The translations under genes and the position numbers were made by a program. From Asaia sp003994335 (GTDB lineage: Bacteria > Pseudomonadota > Alphaproteobacteria > Acetobacterales > Acetobacteraceae), in assembly GCF_037151175.1 (NCBI RefSeq), contig NZ_JBBCOR010000005.1, positions 289,637 to 353,636 of the forward strand: 64,000 nt of DNA, given 5' to 3'. Below, in pieces: positions 15,845-23,992 of the stretch. The stretch's first letter is position 1; the number at the start of each line of letters is the position of its first letter. The notes under the pieces were generated by a model. The model worked only from the letters and a program-made list of their open reading frames with translations, was not told the origin of the DNA and searched no databases.

Positions 15845-16616
15845 GCTCGCCTCCCGCGCGGATGGCTGAGCGCAACGCTTCGAGAGCGTATTCACAGTGC
15901 AAAGTGACCTCACTGTGGATGATATCGCCGCGTTCACCGTCACTCATCTGGAGAGAGACAAATTTGCCGTTGCGGGCATTGTATCCGCCGCGCTTTCCGT
16001 CTTTCACTCGCTCAAGAGCGTATGCGGCTTCCTTCAAGACCCCCTCCAACTCCTTCACCCGATCCTCAAGCGTGGCGACGTTGGCGGGGCGGAGGTAGAG
16101 GGGGCGGACTTTTGTGCCTCGTTCAATGAACCATTCAGGCGATCTGGTATCATGCCAATCGCCACGCGCGTATTCATATTGCCATCCGTCCGGCTCCGCC
16201 CCCTCCGCATCCTTCCGGCGCTGCTCGGCCTCTCGGTCAGCCTTGAAACGCGGGACGACATAAGCCGCATAGGTGACAAATTCATCGTCGCTTCTGCCCT
16301 TGTTCGTACTTCCGGCGAGAATGTTCGTCTCCTCCGCAAGCACCTCGGCTTCTGCTCTGGACCCGCATGGATGCACATCATCAGGCCCGAGAATATGCAC
16401 TGACCATTCGATCAATCCCGGCTTGTCGAGATTTGCCGAGATCAATTCGCGCTTCTCTTCGTCCTTCTGGCGCTGCTCTGCCGCACCTCGGGCTTCGGCT
16501 TCGAGGATGTGAGCGGTCGCAACTTCCTCGTGAGAGCAGCTTGCGCACAGTTCGCGCACCTGATCCGCCCGCGTCCGAAACTCCGCGCTCTCCGGCTTCT
16601 GTTCGTGCTGGGTCAC
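15837..16616 (-). CDS. Hypothetical early phage protein
   Basis: This 259-residue hydrophilic protein has an N-terminal CxxC-like pair (ELCASCSHEE). Its middle DGWQYEYARGDWHDTRSPEWF and VRPLYLRPA resemble the 'PLYTRP'-type segments of phage early hypothetical proteins. A coiled-coil-like stretch follows (TLEDRVKELEGVLKEAAYAL). It overlaps the next upstream gene by 4 bp. No function assigned. Confidence 0.7.
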   Translation of the reverse strand: MTQHEQKPESAEFRTRADQVRELCASCSHEEVATAHILEAEARGAAEQRQKDEEKRELISANLDKPGLIEWSVHILGPDDVHPCGSRAEAEVLAEETNILAGSTNKGRSDDEFVTYAAYVVPRFKADREAEQRRKDAEGAEPDGWQYEYARGDWHDTRSPEWFIERGTKVRPLYLRPANVATLEDRVKELEGVLKEAAYALERVKDGKRGGYNARNGKFVSLQMSDGERGDIIHSEVTLHCEYALEALRSAIRAGGEHG

Positions 16617-17407
16617 TGTGTAATCTCCGCCGTCTCTCGTTCTTCACAAAATATGCCGCACTCCGGCATTTGGATCGCTTTCAAAGGTCCGCCCATTACG
16701 TCAGGGGATAATTCGTCCAAGAAGATCCGCTCTTTCCTCACCTCGACCAACCGGGCACCAATCCGGCGTGACTGCTCGCACCGGGCATGGAACACATCAG
16801 GCGCAACCTGTCGTATGAGGTTCCAGTATGTCGGGCTGGTCGCTTTGACACACCCAATGCAATTCGCATTTGGCAGTCCCAGCGCGTAGGCCTCAGGTAA
16901 ACGAATTCCCGCATCAACAAGGATCTGGGCGCATCGCTCCTTGGTAAATCCTGCGTCAATCAATACAGGCAGGACATTCGCCCGCTCTGTAATGGTGAAA
17001 TTGCGATGCCTGCGGCTTTCTCCCGCATGGAAACCCAGAACATGCCAGTCACAGGGGTTTTCAGCTTCCCATTTTTGGCGGGCCTCTTTCTTGAGGAGCG
17101 CGGTGCAAGGCGCTCCCCTTACCCCGGCCATATATCGTTTCTTCTCCCAGACAGCGGCGGCGCTCGCCATAGGCCATTTGGGGTGTGTAACCGTCTCGAT
17201 CTTCCGCCCGATCCATTCTTCCACATCAGCCAAAAAGCGGCGGTTGTCCCACCCTTCTTCCATGACTGGATTATTCAGAACCCTGACGGAATTACGCGCG
17301 CCGTAAAGGCGGATCGTTTCGCGAGCGGCCACGGCACTTGCTGCCCCGCATGAAAACCACACCGCTATTTTTTGACCGACGATCTCCTTCTTCTGTTCGA
17401 GGGTCAT
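16613..17407 (-). CDS. Phage PAPS reductase-like / adenine nucleotide alpha-hydrolase family protein
   Basis: The start is ATG 17407; the long upstream extension is another small gene read out of frame. At residues 16-24, VWFSCGAAS is the PP-loop (SxGxxS-like) of the PAPS reductase/ATP pyrophosphatase superfamily, followed by the AAR helix. ANCIGCVKA and the C-terminal CGIFC are cysteine pairs that could bind metal or act in redox. Such genes are common in phages near recombination genes, where roles in sulfur chemistry of tRNA or DNA are suspected but unproven. It overlaps both neighbours by 4 bp. Confidence 0.8.
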   Translation of the reverse strand: MTLEQKKEIVGQKIAVWFSCGAASAVAARETIRLYGARNSVRVLNNPVMEEGWDNRRFLADVEEWIGRKIETVTHPKWPMASAAAVWEKKRYMAGVRGAPCTALLKKEARQKWEAENPCDWHVLGFHAGESRRHRNFTITERANVLPVLIDAGFTKERCAQILVDAGIRLPEAYALGLPNANCIGCVKATSPTYWNLIRQVAPDVFHARCEQSRRIGARLVEVRKERIFLDELSPDVMGGPLKAIQMPECGIFCEERETAEITQ

Positions 17408-17547
17408 CCCCGTCTCTCCCCTGCGCTCCGGCCCTTCATGGCCTCCTGCGCTTGTCCCTGCGCTGCTATCCGGGCGCGAATTGCATCCTGTGCCGCCTGC
17501 TCTCTCATCAGGCGGTCCGCTATTTCCTCGTCGCCGGGTTGGGTCAT
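17404..17547 (-). CDS. Small hypothetical early protein (47 aa)
   Basis: The ATG at 17547 overlaps the stop of the exonuclease gene (ATGA) and its TGA at 17404-17406 overlaps the ATG of the PAPS-reductase-like gene. It is thus tightly coupled on both sides, which supports a real gene. The product is a charged, alanine-rich helix (EEIADRLMREQAAQDAIRAR). No function known. Confidence 0.65.
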   Translation of the reverse strand: MTQPGDEEIADRLMREQAAQDAIRARIAAQGQAQEAMKGRSAGERRG

Positions 17548-18134
17548 GCGGGTACCTGTTCGAGCATTTCGAAATAGATCCGCTTGCAGGCGCGAACATC
17601 GACCAGCGCGTCATGAGCGCCGTCCAGTTCTTCGCCATAGAAATGGCGGATGCATTCGGCCAGGCTCGGCGCTTTGGGCTTGTCGCCATACCCTGCAGCA
17701 ATCATTCGCTCGGTCGGGGGCAGGTTCACGATCGGTGAGGCGTTCATCATCGTGCAGGCCTGCCGCTCGGGCAGCTTCCAACCACGCCCAGCGCGCGCGA
17801 ACATCGTGCCGACAATCTGCCGGTCAAACTTGATGTTGTGCGCTACGATCGTATCGGCAGCGCAGCACAGATCATACATCGCCCCGGCTGCGACCACTTC
17901 GCGGATACCGTATCGGCTCGCCTTCTCTGTCGTGATGCCGTGCACCCTGGCTGCGCCTTCAGGGATCACCCATCCGTCAGGCTTGATGATGACGCTCAAC
18001 TGCGCCTGCTCTTCGCCTCGCTCATCCGTCAGGATGGCCGCAAGCTGAACGACATGCGGCTGGTCCTCGTGGTTGGTGGGGAGGCCATAGTTCGGCAGCC
18101 CCGTGGTTTCGGTGTCGAAGAAGAGGATACTCAC
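17544..18134 (-). CDS. DEDDh 3'-5' exonuclease (RNase T / DNA Pol III epsilon-like)
   Basis: The 196-residue protein shows all DEDDh motifs: FDTETTG (D7, E9), VHGITTE (the family H-G-I-T strand), AHNIKFD (D104) and HDALVD (H174, D179). Two-metal 3'-5' exonucleases of this type sit beside recT and exonuclease genes in many phages and trim ssDNA ends or nicks during recombination. Overlaps by 4 bp on both sides. Confidence 0.92.
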   Translation of the reverse strand: MSILFFDTETTGLPNYGLPTNHEDQPHVVQLAAILTDERGEEQAQLSVIIKPDGWVIPEGAARVHGITTEKASRYGIREVVAAGAMYDLCCAADTIVAHNIKFDRQIVGTMFARAGRGWKLPERQACTMMNASPIVNLPPTERMIAAGYGDKPKAPSLAECIRHFYGEELDGAHDALVDVRACKRIYFEMLEQVPA

Positions 18135-18916
18135 GCTGCTGATCCTTCCAATTCGCGGGTTTCCTCGAGTACAACTCCATCGTCATCATGCTCGAGCGCG
18201 TCGAGCTTGGAAGGCGCTTCCGCCTCAACCCGGATCGTCGGCGCAGCGACATCCTGTGCATCGTTCTCGTCGTCCCGGCGCATAAGGTCCTCGGCCTCGG
18301 TATCCATCGGCAACCACTTGGAGAGACGACGAAACACTGTCTTGCGGGCCATCTCGTCCCACCACTGAACCCAAGGCCCGCTCTTGCCGGCGCGGCTGAC
18401 TGCGCGAACCTTTTCGATCGCGGCTACATCCATGACCTCGAACTGCGGGTCACTGCCGTCTTTGAACTTGGCTACAGCATAGGCGCCGATTGCCTTTCCG
18501 CGATCGCCGGGAAAAAGCGGACGGTGCTCGATGCTCGCATCTATGCCCTGGTGCCAGATGAAGTGATCGTTCTCGTAGATGACATGTGCCTGAATGCTTG
18601 CGATCTCACCGCTGTTGCGGATGCGCTTCTGAATACCGGCCAGCATCGGCATATACTGGACCTGCTGCCCAAACATCACGAGCGCGGCTTCGCGCCCATC
18701 TGGGATCAGTCCGTCCGCCGCACACTTCAGGCACGATGCGAGCAAAGATTTGCGGTCGGCGTTCATCAACCCCTGATTTTGCTGCACAACGGTCATCACG
18801 ACGCGCTGAAATTTCTCAGGCTTGATGTGCGACGGAAGCGCGTTGCGAAACTCGCCCGTCATGCTCGTAATCTGGGTACGCAGCTTCTCAGTGGGGGTTG
18901 CGAGGGCATTGCTCAT
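18131..18916 (-). CDS. recT: RecT-family single-strand annealing protein
   Basis: This 261-residue protein matches the RecT core: KPEKFQRVVMTVVQQNQGLMNADRKSLLASCLKCAADGL, GREAALVMFGQQVQYMPMLAGIQKRIRNSGEI, VIYENDHF, GAYAVAKFKDG, and SPWVQWWDEMARKTVFRRLSKWLP-like closing helices. It catalyses annealing of complementary ssDNA produced by the YqaJ-type exonuclease encoded immediately upstream (4-bp overlap). The C-terminal 60 residues are acidic, as usual for SSB-interacting tails. Confidence 0.94.
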   Translation of the reverse strand: MSNALATPTEKLRTQITSMTGEFRNALPSHIKPEKFQRVVMTVVQQNQGLMNADRKSLLASCLKCAADGLIPDGREAALVMFGQQVQYMPMLAGIQKRIRNSGEIASIQAHVIYENDHFIWHQGIDASIEHRPLFPGDRGKAIGAYAVAKFKDGSDPQFEVMDVAAIEKVRAVSRAGKSGPWVQWWDEMARKTVFRRLSKWLPMDTEAEDLMRRDDENDAQDVAAPTIRVEAEAPSKLDALEHDDDGVVLEETRELEGSAA

Positions 18917-19848
18917 GCGTTTGCTTCCTTGATCTCGTAGCGGCGCGCTTCCTTCCGGCCCGGGATCATTTCTCCCGGCAGGGCAGCGCGCGGCGCCTTT
19001 TCTGGTGTGACTACGGTGCTGATGAAAAAGCCTTGGCTCCTGGCCTTCTTGGCCGTGCCCAGCTTCTCAATCAGGCGATTTTTGAAGCCCTGCTCTTCGC
19101 GTTCGATCTCCTTGCGCTTGGCCGCTGCGTGGAGCAGGCCTGAGCAGATCTCCGGCAGTTCGTTGTCGCCTTCCATGTCCGCAATCTCGTCGCGAACGGG
19201 CGAATTCATGGCGCGAAGGATCGCTCCCGTCTGGGTCGAATTATCGACCGGCGGCTCATTGCCCTCATCTATCGATTTCCAGAATGCTGCGACCTTTTGC
19301 CGGATTTTGGCAATCAGCTTGGTACGCGCCTCATAGCGGTAGATGCGCAGGTCATTCCCGCCGATCAACTCCCCGACCGCACCCCAGGTAAATCCCGAGC
19401 AGGCAAGCTGGTGCTGAAGCTGCAACAGGATATGCAGCGGCGGCTCACCATCGACCCATGACTGCTTATGCACTCGGTAATCGACGTTCTTGATCTCAAG
19501 AGCGCCCGGTGTGGATCGCCCTTCTTCGCCGCCCTCAATGACAAAATCGAGCGTAGCACCCAGCCCGCGACACGACAGATCGGTGAAATGGCCACCTTTG
19601 CGGATCTTCCAGCCTTCCTGCTCGGCGCAACCATACGCGATTGCCTCTTCCAGGCGGTTGCCCCAGCGCGTGCGCGGATTATCGACTTCCGGAGCGGGTG
19701 CACGACCGGATTTGACGAGCCAGAGTCCATGCAGGCCCAGTGCGTAATCAGGCTGCGCGTCGAACAGGGCTGCGATCTCGGAGCCTCCGACATGCCTTGC
19801 GCGCAGGGCGTGCCATTCCTCGCCGGTGATTGTGAGGACTTCGCTCAC
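18913..19848 (-). CDS. YqaJ-type phage recombination exonuclease
   Basis: This 311-residue protein has a YqaJ/lambda-exo-like PD-(D/E)xK core. HVGGSEIAALF is at the start, GNRLEEAIA (E67/E68), LGATLDFVIE (D101), GALEIKNVD (E118, K120), then LLQLQHQLACSG as the conserved Gln helix. It would resect dsDNA 5'-3' to feed RecT. The YqaJ-RecT pair is the phage's Red-like system. Coupled to recT by 4-bp overlap. Confidence 0.9.
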   Translation of the reverse strand: MSEVLTITGEEWHALRARHVGGSEIAALFDAQPDYALGLHGLWLVKSGRAPAPEVDNPRTRWGNRLEEAIAYGCAEQEGWKIRKGGHFTDLSCRGLGATLDFVIEGGEEGRSTPGALEIKNVDYRVHKQSWVDGEPPLHILLQLQHQLACSGFTWGAVGELIGGNDLRIYRYEARTKLIAKIRQKVAAFWKSIDEGNEPPVDNSTQTGAILRAMNSPVRDEIADMEGDNELPEICSGLLHAAAKRKEIEREEQGFKNRLIEKLGTAKKARSQGFFISTVVTPEKAPRAALPGEMIPGRKEARRYEIKEANA

Positions 19849-20156
19849 GCCCCCTCTCCCTTCGCCTTGGCGAGCACGCTAACGGCGCGCGTCAGGAGAT
19901 CGCGATCCTCCGGGGACATCGTGAAGATGTCATGCCCGAAGCGTTCGACCATCGCATCCAGAACCTCGGCCAGTTCCGGCGAGGCGGCGATCAGGCGGGC
20001 ATCTTCTGGCGTAGCCTCCATTCCGTATCCGTCATACGGAACTATCGGTGTGGTGTCAGACGGGCCGTCAATCGTGAAAAGCCACTCTTTTGCTTGTTCG
20101 GATTGTGGGTAAACCATATTGACCACCCAAGGCCCCGGCGTCCATTTCCCGCTCAT
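19845..20156 (-). CDS. Hypothetical early phage protein
   Basis: The ATG at 20156 is preferred (MSGKWTPGPWVVNMV) because it overlaps the stop of the 58-aa gene upstream. The 103-residue product begins with the 'WTPGPW.V' pattern and contains EDARLIAASPELAEVLDAMV, both typical of a widespread family of small phage proteins of unknown function. Confidence 0.75.
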   Translation of the reverse strand: MSGKWTPGPWVVNMVYPQSEQAKEWLFTIDGPSDTTPIVPYDGYGMEATPEDARLIAASPELAEVLDAMVERFGHDIFTMSPEDRDLLTRAVSVLAKAKGEGA

Positions 20157-20329
20157 GAGCGTTCCCCCCACAATTCAGAAATCATCCGTCGATCGGCCTC
20201 AGTCCGCTGAGCCTCCCACTGCTGGATGAGGCTCTTGCGGAGCGGGGTCGCATCGAGCCCCCAGGCTTCGTTGCGTAGGTGCTTGAGGACTGCATTCGCC
20301 CTGGCGAGGTCGTGCTGCGCGGGCGTCAT
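20153..20329 (-). CDS. Small hypothetical early protein (58 aa)
   Basis: ATG at 20329 overlaps the stop of the preceding gene (ATGA) and its own TGA overlaps the next ATG. The product is helical and charged (MTPAQHDLARANAVLKHLRN, then LIQQWEAQRTEADRR). The gene fills what would otherwise be a gap in the tightly coupled operon. Function unknown. Confidence 0.65.
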   Translation of the reverse strand: MTPAQHDLARANAVLKHLRNEAWGLDATPLRKSLIQQWEAQRTEADRRMISELWGERS

Positions 20330-20562
20330 TGTGCGGCCTCCTGCACAACCGGCACACTTGCCGTTACCCCGAAGCTCTCCACTGACCAGCGCAACGACTT
20401 GGCCGCAGATCGGTCTCCGTACGCTTGGCGTATCAGGGTATCGGCTGCGTCTTTGTCAGTATCCTGCAATGCCTCTGCGGCTTTGATGTGCAGCTCGGCG
20501 GAGGCCATGAGCCTGTCATGCACGTCCATCAGGAACGGCGCGTAAATCCCGTTGCCCATCAC
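20326..20562 (-). CDS. Hypothetical early phage protein (78 aa)
   Basis: Start is either of two adjacent ATGs (20562/20559). It is a helical protein with DVHDRLMASAELHIKAAEAL and DAADTLIRQAYGDRSAAKSL. It overlaps neighbours by 4 bp. No domain recognised. Confidence 0.65.
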   Translation of the reverse strand: MMGNGIYAPFLMDVHDRLMASAELHIKAAEALQDTDKDAADTLIRQAYGDRSAAKSLRWSVESFGVTASVPVVQEAAQ

Positions 20563-20837
20563 CCTGCCCTCTGCTCGAGAACGGCACGGTTCGGCAGCGC
20601 CTCACCAAGGCGACAGAACAGGCAATCGAGCTCGTCCGTATCGAACGCGCCCCGGTCATTCACGCGGGACAGCTTGGCGTTCACCTGCTGCTCTGTACGC
20701 GTGATCAGTTCGCGGATCTCGTCTGCGATCTCTGCGTCCTGGCTGACCGCCGCCTGATAGTTGCTCATCGCATTGGCGCGATGATACGGGCTGCGGATAT
20801 CGCTGCTCCGGAACTGCATTCCGTCTGGATATGCCAT
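20559..20837 (-). CDS. Hypothetical early phage protein (92 aa)
   Basis: The start ATG 20837 follows GAGAGAAG. The protein is charged and helical (DAEIADEIRELITRTEQQVNAKL) with a CLFC pair near residue 73. Same leftward operon. Function unknown. Confidence 0.65.
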   Translation of the reverse strand: MAYPDGMQFRSSDIRSPYHRANAMSNYQAAVSQDAEIADEIRELITRTEQQVNAKLSRVNDRGAFDTDELDCLFCRLGEALPNRAVLEQRAG

Positions 20838-20917
20838 CTTCTCTCTCCATCACTGGAAACACTGGCCGGAAACCCGGCTTGTTCGGCCCCGGCGTACCGG
20901 GGTCGCGTCAAGCGGGG

Positions 20918-21109
20918 TCAGAGACAGCGGTTCAGGTGCTCGATGATCTCGGCGACTGTGAACGAGGCAATCTCTTCGTCCTCGCTCACGAGGTCTTCCA
21001 GGTAGGAACAGGTGTGCTTTGCGCGATCGACCGATACGCTCTCGTATTCGTCGCGGGATGCCTCTTCGAATGCGTCATTGAAGGCGTCGGCTTTATCGTT
21101 GGCCATCAT
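20918..21109 (-). CDS. Small acidic early phage protein (63 aa)
   Basis: Its start overlaps the stop of the operon's first gene. The product is very acidic (EEASRDEYESVSVD, EDLVSEDEEI) and helical, a composition sometimes seen in DNA-mimic or regulatory phage proteins, but nothing specific can be assigned. Confidence 0.65.
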   Translation of the reverse strand: MMANDKADAFNDAFEEASRDEYESVSVDRAKHTCSYLEDLVSEDEEIASFTVAEIIEHLNRCL

Positions 21110-21438
21110 TTCGCCCCCTGCGCTTCGGCGATCAGGGCATCGTTTGGCGCAGCGAAGCGCGGGCGAAAATGGCCGGTTAGCTTTCCCGTTTCGCGGTCGA
21201 GATGCTTCCTGATCCCAGCAATGTCATGGAGAAGATCATAGCCATCCGCTGCAGCCATGTCTGAAAGCCGAAGTGGCGTTCCGTTCGCATGGGTGGCAGC
21301 GATATCCATAATGATATCTAGAGGATCAGGGGAATTTTCCCCTGTTCCAAATTCGAGGATCAGGTCAATCGCCTTACCCGCGATGACGTTGATCGTCGTC
21401 TGATCTGCGAATGATATATCGAAGCTTACGGTTGCCAT
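21106..21438 (-). CDS. First gene of the leftward early operon, hypothetical
   Basis: This 110-residue acidic protein (MATVSFDISFADQTTINVIA) contains LHDIAGIRKHLDRETGKLTG, a segment with the look of a small phage DNA-associated protein. It is the promoter-proximal gene, the first expressed from the leftward promoter next to the TTCCGCAC operator half-sites, so an early role (N-like, host-takeover or anti-restriction) is conceivable but not shown. Confidence 0.65.
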   Translation of the reverse strand: MATVSFDISFADQTTINVIAGKAIDLILEFGTGENSPDPLDIIMDIAATHANGTPLRLSDMAAADGYDLLHDIAGIRKHLDRETGKLTGHFRPRFAAPNDALIAEAQGAK

Positions 21439-21479
21439 CTGGCTTCCCCATCGGTGGTGATGGGGTCAATGCGCGTCGT

Positions 21480-21520
21480 TTCCGCACGTTGGTCAAGCGT
21501 TTTTTCCGCACATCGCGCAC
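21480..21520. promoter_or_regulatory. Putative left operator (O_L) with TTCCGCAC half-sites
   Basis: TTCCGCAC occurs at 21480-21487 and 21504-21511, the second followed by GCGCAC at 21515-21520. The same words build the operators between cI and cro (23722-23770). The position 40 bp upstream of the leftward early operon matches lambda O_L. Repressor binding here is inferred from shared half-sites. Confidence 0.6.
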
Positions 21521-21548
21521 AAAAAGAAACCCGGCTGGGCCGGGCTTC
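21521..21548 (-). terminator. Rho-independent terminator of the cI / rex-position operon
   Basis: Read on the minus strand, AAGCCCGGC-cca-GCCGGGTTT forms a 9-bp stem (one G-T pair) with a tight loop, followed by CTTTTT. It lies 10 bp past the stop of the DUF1828 gene and insulates that operon from O_L. Confidence 0.8.
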
Positions 21549-21558
21549 GGGAGTGTAG

Positions 21559-22356
21559 CTAAGCAGCTACCGGCAATTCCGCCAAGCGCACAATGCGGTC
21601 GAGGGCCGCTTCTTCATCTTGTCGGTATACAATAAGCCCTTCGATCCTGTTTAGCGCCCTCGCCACCTTGCGATTTGCAAAGCTGAGTCCATCGCCTGTG
21701 TCGCTGACGGCAGCTATCTTAGCAGCCCGCTCTCCGCGTATCCTCATTTCTTGAGCCAGTAGGGTCGCCTCGTTCAACCGCTCGACCGTTTGAGCCAGGA
21801 ACATGGCGACAGGAATGCCTCCATTATAAGGCTCAAGAAGGATATCCGCCGGGAAATCCATGAGGCTATCGTTAATCGTAGCATTTCGCCTGAGCCTCGC
21901 ACGGCTCGAGACACGCGCATCAAGGGCGTTGTAAAAGTCCTCGGCGAAGGTGCTCTTGACCCGCTCTTTGCTCCAGAAAGCAACATCTTGCGCCCTGACG
22001 AGGGCAGAGAGGAAGCGTGTGATCTCGAGCGGTGAAGGTTCGCTGTCGAGGTCGGGGGTTCTTATTGTCATGGTGCTGTGATCGACGAAGGCATTCCCGG
22101 TCGCTAGTACACTCGCCAAGAATTTGGCTCGAGTTCCCCCCAAGGTATCGATGCCAACCGACTCTAGGTCACTGAGGAATGATCCGTCATCAGTGAGATA
22201 AGGATTTTCGCGATCCCGAATGAGGTAGCCGGAGACTCTATCGCCGTTCAGGTCTTCAAACAGGCCGCTAAAAGCCAAGCCCGCAGGCACTTCATGGACA
22301 GAGAGTTCGGAGCAAAATGCTCGGCATAGCTCCTTCTTGAGGTACTCAGCATTCAT
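21559..22356 (-). CDS. DUF1828-domain protein in the rex position
   Basis: This 265-residue protein has an N-terminal DUF1828-like domain. GLAFSGLFEDLNGDRVSGYLI and NPYLTDDGSFLSDLESVGID (about residues 26-70) reproduce the family's 'pf....gD...i.......l.DdG..l..l...Gi' pattern. Residues 130-250 are helical and may match the companion DUF1829. It overlaps the 170-aa gene by 4 bp and both follow cI in the same direction, ending at a terminator before O_L. This is the place lambda uses for rexAB, so it should be expressed in the lysogen. Function unproven. Confidence 0.7.
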   Translation of the reverse strand: MNAEYLKKELCRAFCSELSVHEVPAGLAFSGLFEDLNGDRVSGYLIRDRENPYLTDDGSFLSDLESVGIDTLGGTRAKFLASVLATGNAFVDHSTMTIRTPDLDSEPSPLEITRFLSALVRAQDVAFWSKERVKSTFAEDFYNALDARVSSRARLRRNATINDSLMDFPADILLEPYNGGIPVAMFLAQTVERLNEATLLAQEMRIRGERAAKIAAVSDTGDGLSFANRKVARALNRIEGLIVYRQDEEAALDRIVRLAELPVAA

Positions 22357-22865
22357 ACCTCTAGCTCTCCCTGCGATGTGTTACGCGGCGAGATTCTATA
22401 GATCTTGCAGGCGGTATTCCAGAACAATGATAATGTCTCGCCTTGAACGGTTCTCCTCCCCCCACGATTGGGGACCTTAAAAAGTTTTTGACCGGTTGGC
22501 GCCGACCTTATGGAGTCAGTTCCTGCCTCTGGGATCTCATCCCCGCACGCAGAGTGGATGTGCAACCCAGGATGACTGCCATGGTCTTCAAGTCTACTCA
22601 TAAGCGTTAGACCCCCTGCAACTTCCATTAGAAGCCATGCCTGATAGTTTCCGACGCGCATGTTCACCCGACATAGAAGGACGTAATCGTTCCCAGTGCT
22701 CGCGCAACGCAGGGCACGCCATGTCCAATCAACGCTGGGCAACCTCATTGACCGAGTAAATGGCGTGTAACGGGACGGGGCGGGGTCAATTGACCATGAC
22801 TGAGCGGCATCGGTATAAAACTTGGGTTCGCCGATTAGCCTCCGCACCCGACCTAATACCTCCAT
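22353..22865 (-). CDS. Hypothetical protein, partner of the DUF1828 gene
   Basis: This 170-residue protein has an aromatic-rich first half (DWTWRALRCASTGNDYVLLCRVNMRVGNYQAWLLMEVAGG) that looks like a beta-rich domain, and a basic C-terminus. No family recognised. It lies 70 bp downstream of the repressor gene on the same strand, and its stop overlaps the DUF1828 start (ATGA), indicating a coupled two-component module. Confidence 0.65.
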   Translation of the reverse strand: MEVLGRVRRLIGEPKFYTDAAQSWSIDPAPSRYTPFTRSMRLPSVDWTWRALRCASTGNDYVLLCRVNMRVGNYQAWLLMEVAGGLTLMSRLEDHGSHPGLHIHSACGDEIPEAGTDSIRSAPTGQKLFKVPNRGGRRTVQGETLSLFWNTACKIYRISPRNTSQGELEV

Positions 22866-22936
22866 AGCAAAAGCTCCCCATTCATCCTCATATCCTCACC
22901 AAACCGCAATGTTCCCGCGCTTGAAATGTTCTCGCG

Positions 22937-23686
22937 TCACTTCCACAGCCATTTTCCGACCACGCGACCATTGATGTGAATATCAGCAAGATCCACCTCG
23001 TCGCTTGGATATGTCGGATTCACGCTGATGATACGCACGCGCTCTGGGGCTGAGTTGGGGACCAGTTGAAGCTGCTTGATCACTACGCCATGCCCATTCC
23101 ATAGAACATAGACTCCATCATGACTGAGTTGCCGGTGACGGGTATCGACCAGAACTCGTTCGCTGGGGAGGAAATCAGGTTCCATCGAGTTGCCGATCAC
23201 CCTGACCACTGCCAACCCGGACGTATCCGGAAGATAGTTTTCGAGAAACCCTTTTGGCATTGCCCACGATGCCACAGGGGCATGCCCTTCACCGTCTCCT
23301 GCGCTCTCGTCGATTAACGCGCCGGCTCCGGCCTGCGGAGAGATGTCGTATTCATTGACGACTACAGTGCCTTGCATTGCGTGCGTGACGGCCTCTACCC
23401 GTTTGGCGCGCTCGATGCCTTCGCGAATTCCCATCTCGCCTGGGAAAACACCAGCAAGTTCCCATACCTCTCGTAGTTCGATAGGCGGTTCACCTCTATC
23501 TACAAGCAAAGGCACGGCCTTCTCTACGAAGTCGATCGGAAGGAACGGCTTCTTATAGGTGTCCTCATAGGTTCGATAAGAGGACTGCTTCTCGCCGTAT
23601 CCCATAGCATCGGCAAAAGCCCTTACAGTCCACCCAGCGCGGTTGCGGAGAGCTTTGAGCTTGAGGCGCGGTAGTTCGTCTGTCAT
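22937..23686 (-). CDS. cI: CI-like phage repressor (HTH plus S24 peptidase domain)
   Basis: Start ATG 23686 (MTDELPRLKLKALRNRAGWT), 249 residues. The N-terminal XRE HTH covers about 7-62. The C-terminal LexA/UmuD-like domain holds RVIGNSMEPDF (Ser167) and DGVYVLWNGHGVVIKQL (Lys204), the Ser-Lys autocleavage dyad, and QAGAG at 119-123 offers an Ala-Gly cleavage site. It should maintain lysogeny and be inactivated via RecA. It is divergent from the Cro-like gene across shared operators. Confidence 0.93.
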   Translation of the reverse strand: MTDELPRLKLKALRNRAGWTVRAFADAMGYGEKQSSYRTYEDTYKKPFLPIDFVEKAVPLLVDRGEPPIELREVWELAGVFPGEMGIREGIERAKRVEAVTHAMQGTVVVNEYDISPQAGAGALIDESAGDGEGHAPVASWAMPKGFLENYLPDTSGLAVVRVIGNSMEPDFLPSERVLVDTRHRQLSHDGVYVLWNGHGVVIKQLQLVPNSAPERVRIISVNPTYPSDEVDLADIHINGRVVGKWLWK

Positions 23687-23721
23687 GGGCGCATCGTGCG
23701 ACAAAAACGCACAGCAGTCAG

Positions 23722-23770
23722 TGCGGAAATTCCGCTTGCTATATGTGCGGACATGGCGCACATTCCGCAC
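23722..23770. promoter_or_regulatory. Putative right operator region (O_R) between cI and cro
   Basis: Three symmetric elements lie in the 84-bp divergent gap: GCGGAAATTCCGC (23723-23735, perfect palindrome), TGTGCG-n7-CGCACA (23744-23762), and GTGCGGA/TTCCGCAC (23745-23751 with 23763-23770). The half-site TTCCGCAC recurs at the proposed O_L. Overlapping palindromes in a CI/Cro gap are diagnostic of a genetic switch. Confidence 0.75.
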
Positions 23771-23992
23771 ATGACAATCGCTACCGATATCATAACTCGA
23801 CTAGGTGGCACGCGCGCTGCGGCCAAACTGCTCGATAAGCCGCCCTCGACTGTCCAGTCATGGAAAGGTTCAGGGTTCATTCCTGCTCGCTATCAGGGAG
23901 AAATTCTCGAGAAGGCTCGACATGCCGGGATCGAAATAAACGCTGCGGATCTCGTAGGCGCTGACCGCACCCCTACGGAGGCCCGCCCATGA
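23771..23992 (+). CDS. cro: Cro-like regulator (carph-isopro type HTH)
   Basis: The start is either ATG 23771 or ATG 23753; the latter lies within the operators. The 73-residue product (MTIATDIITRLGGTRAAAKL) has the short HTH pattern 'I..lGG...aA..l.....tV..Wk..g.IPar' seen in carph-isopro/Cro-like phage proteins. It is divergent from cI and first in the rightward early operon. It should oppose the repressor at the shared operators. Confidence 0.8.
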   Translation: MTIATDIITRLGGTRAAAKLLDKPPSTVQSWKGSGFIPARYQGEILEKARHAGIEINAADLVGADRTPTEARP

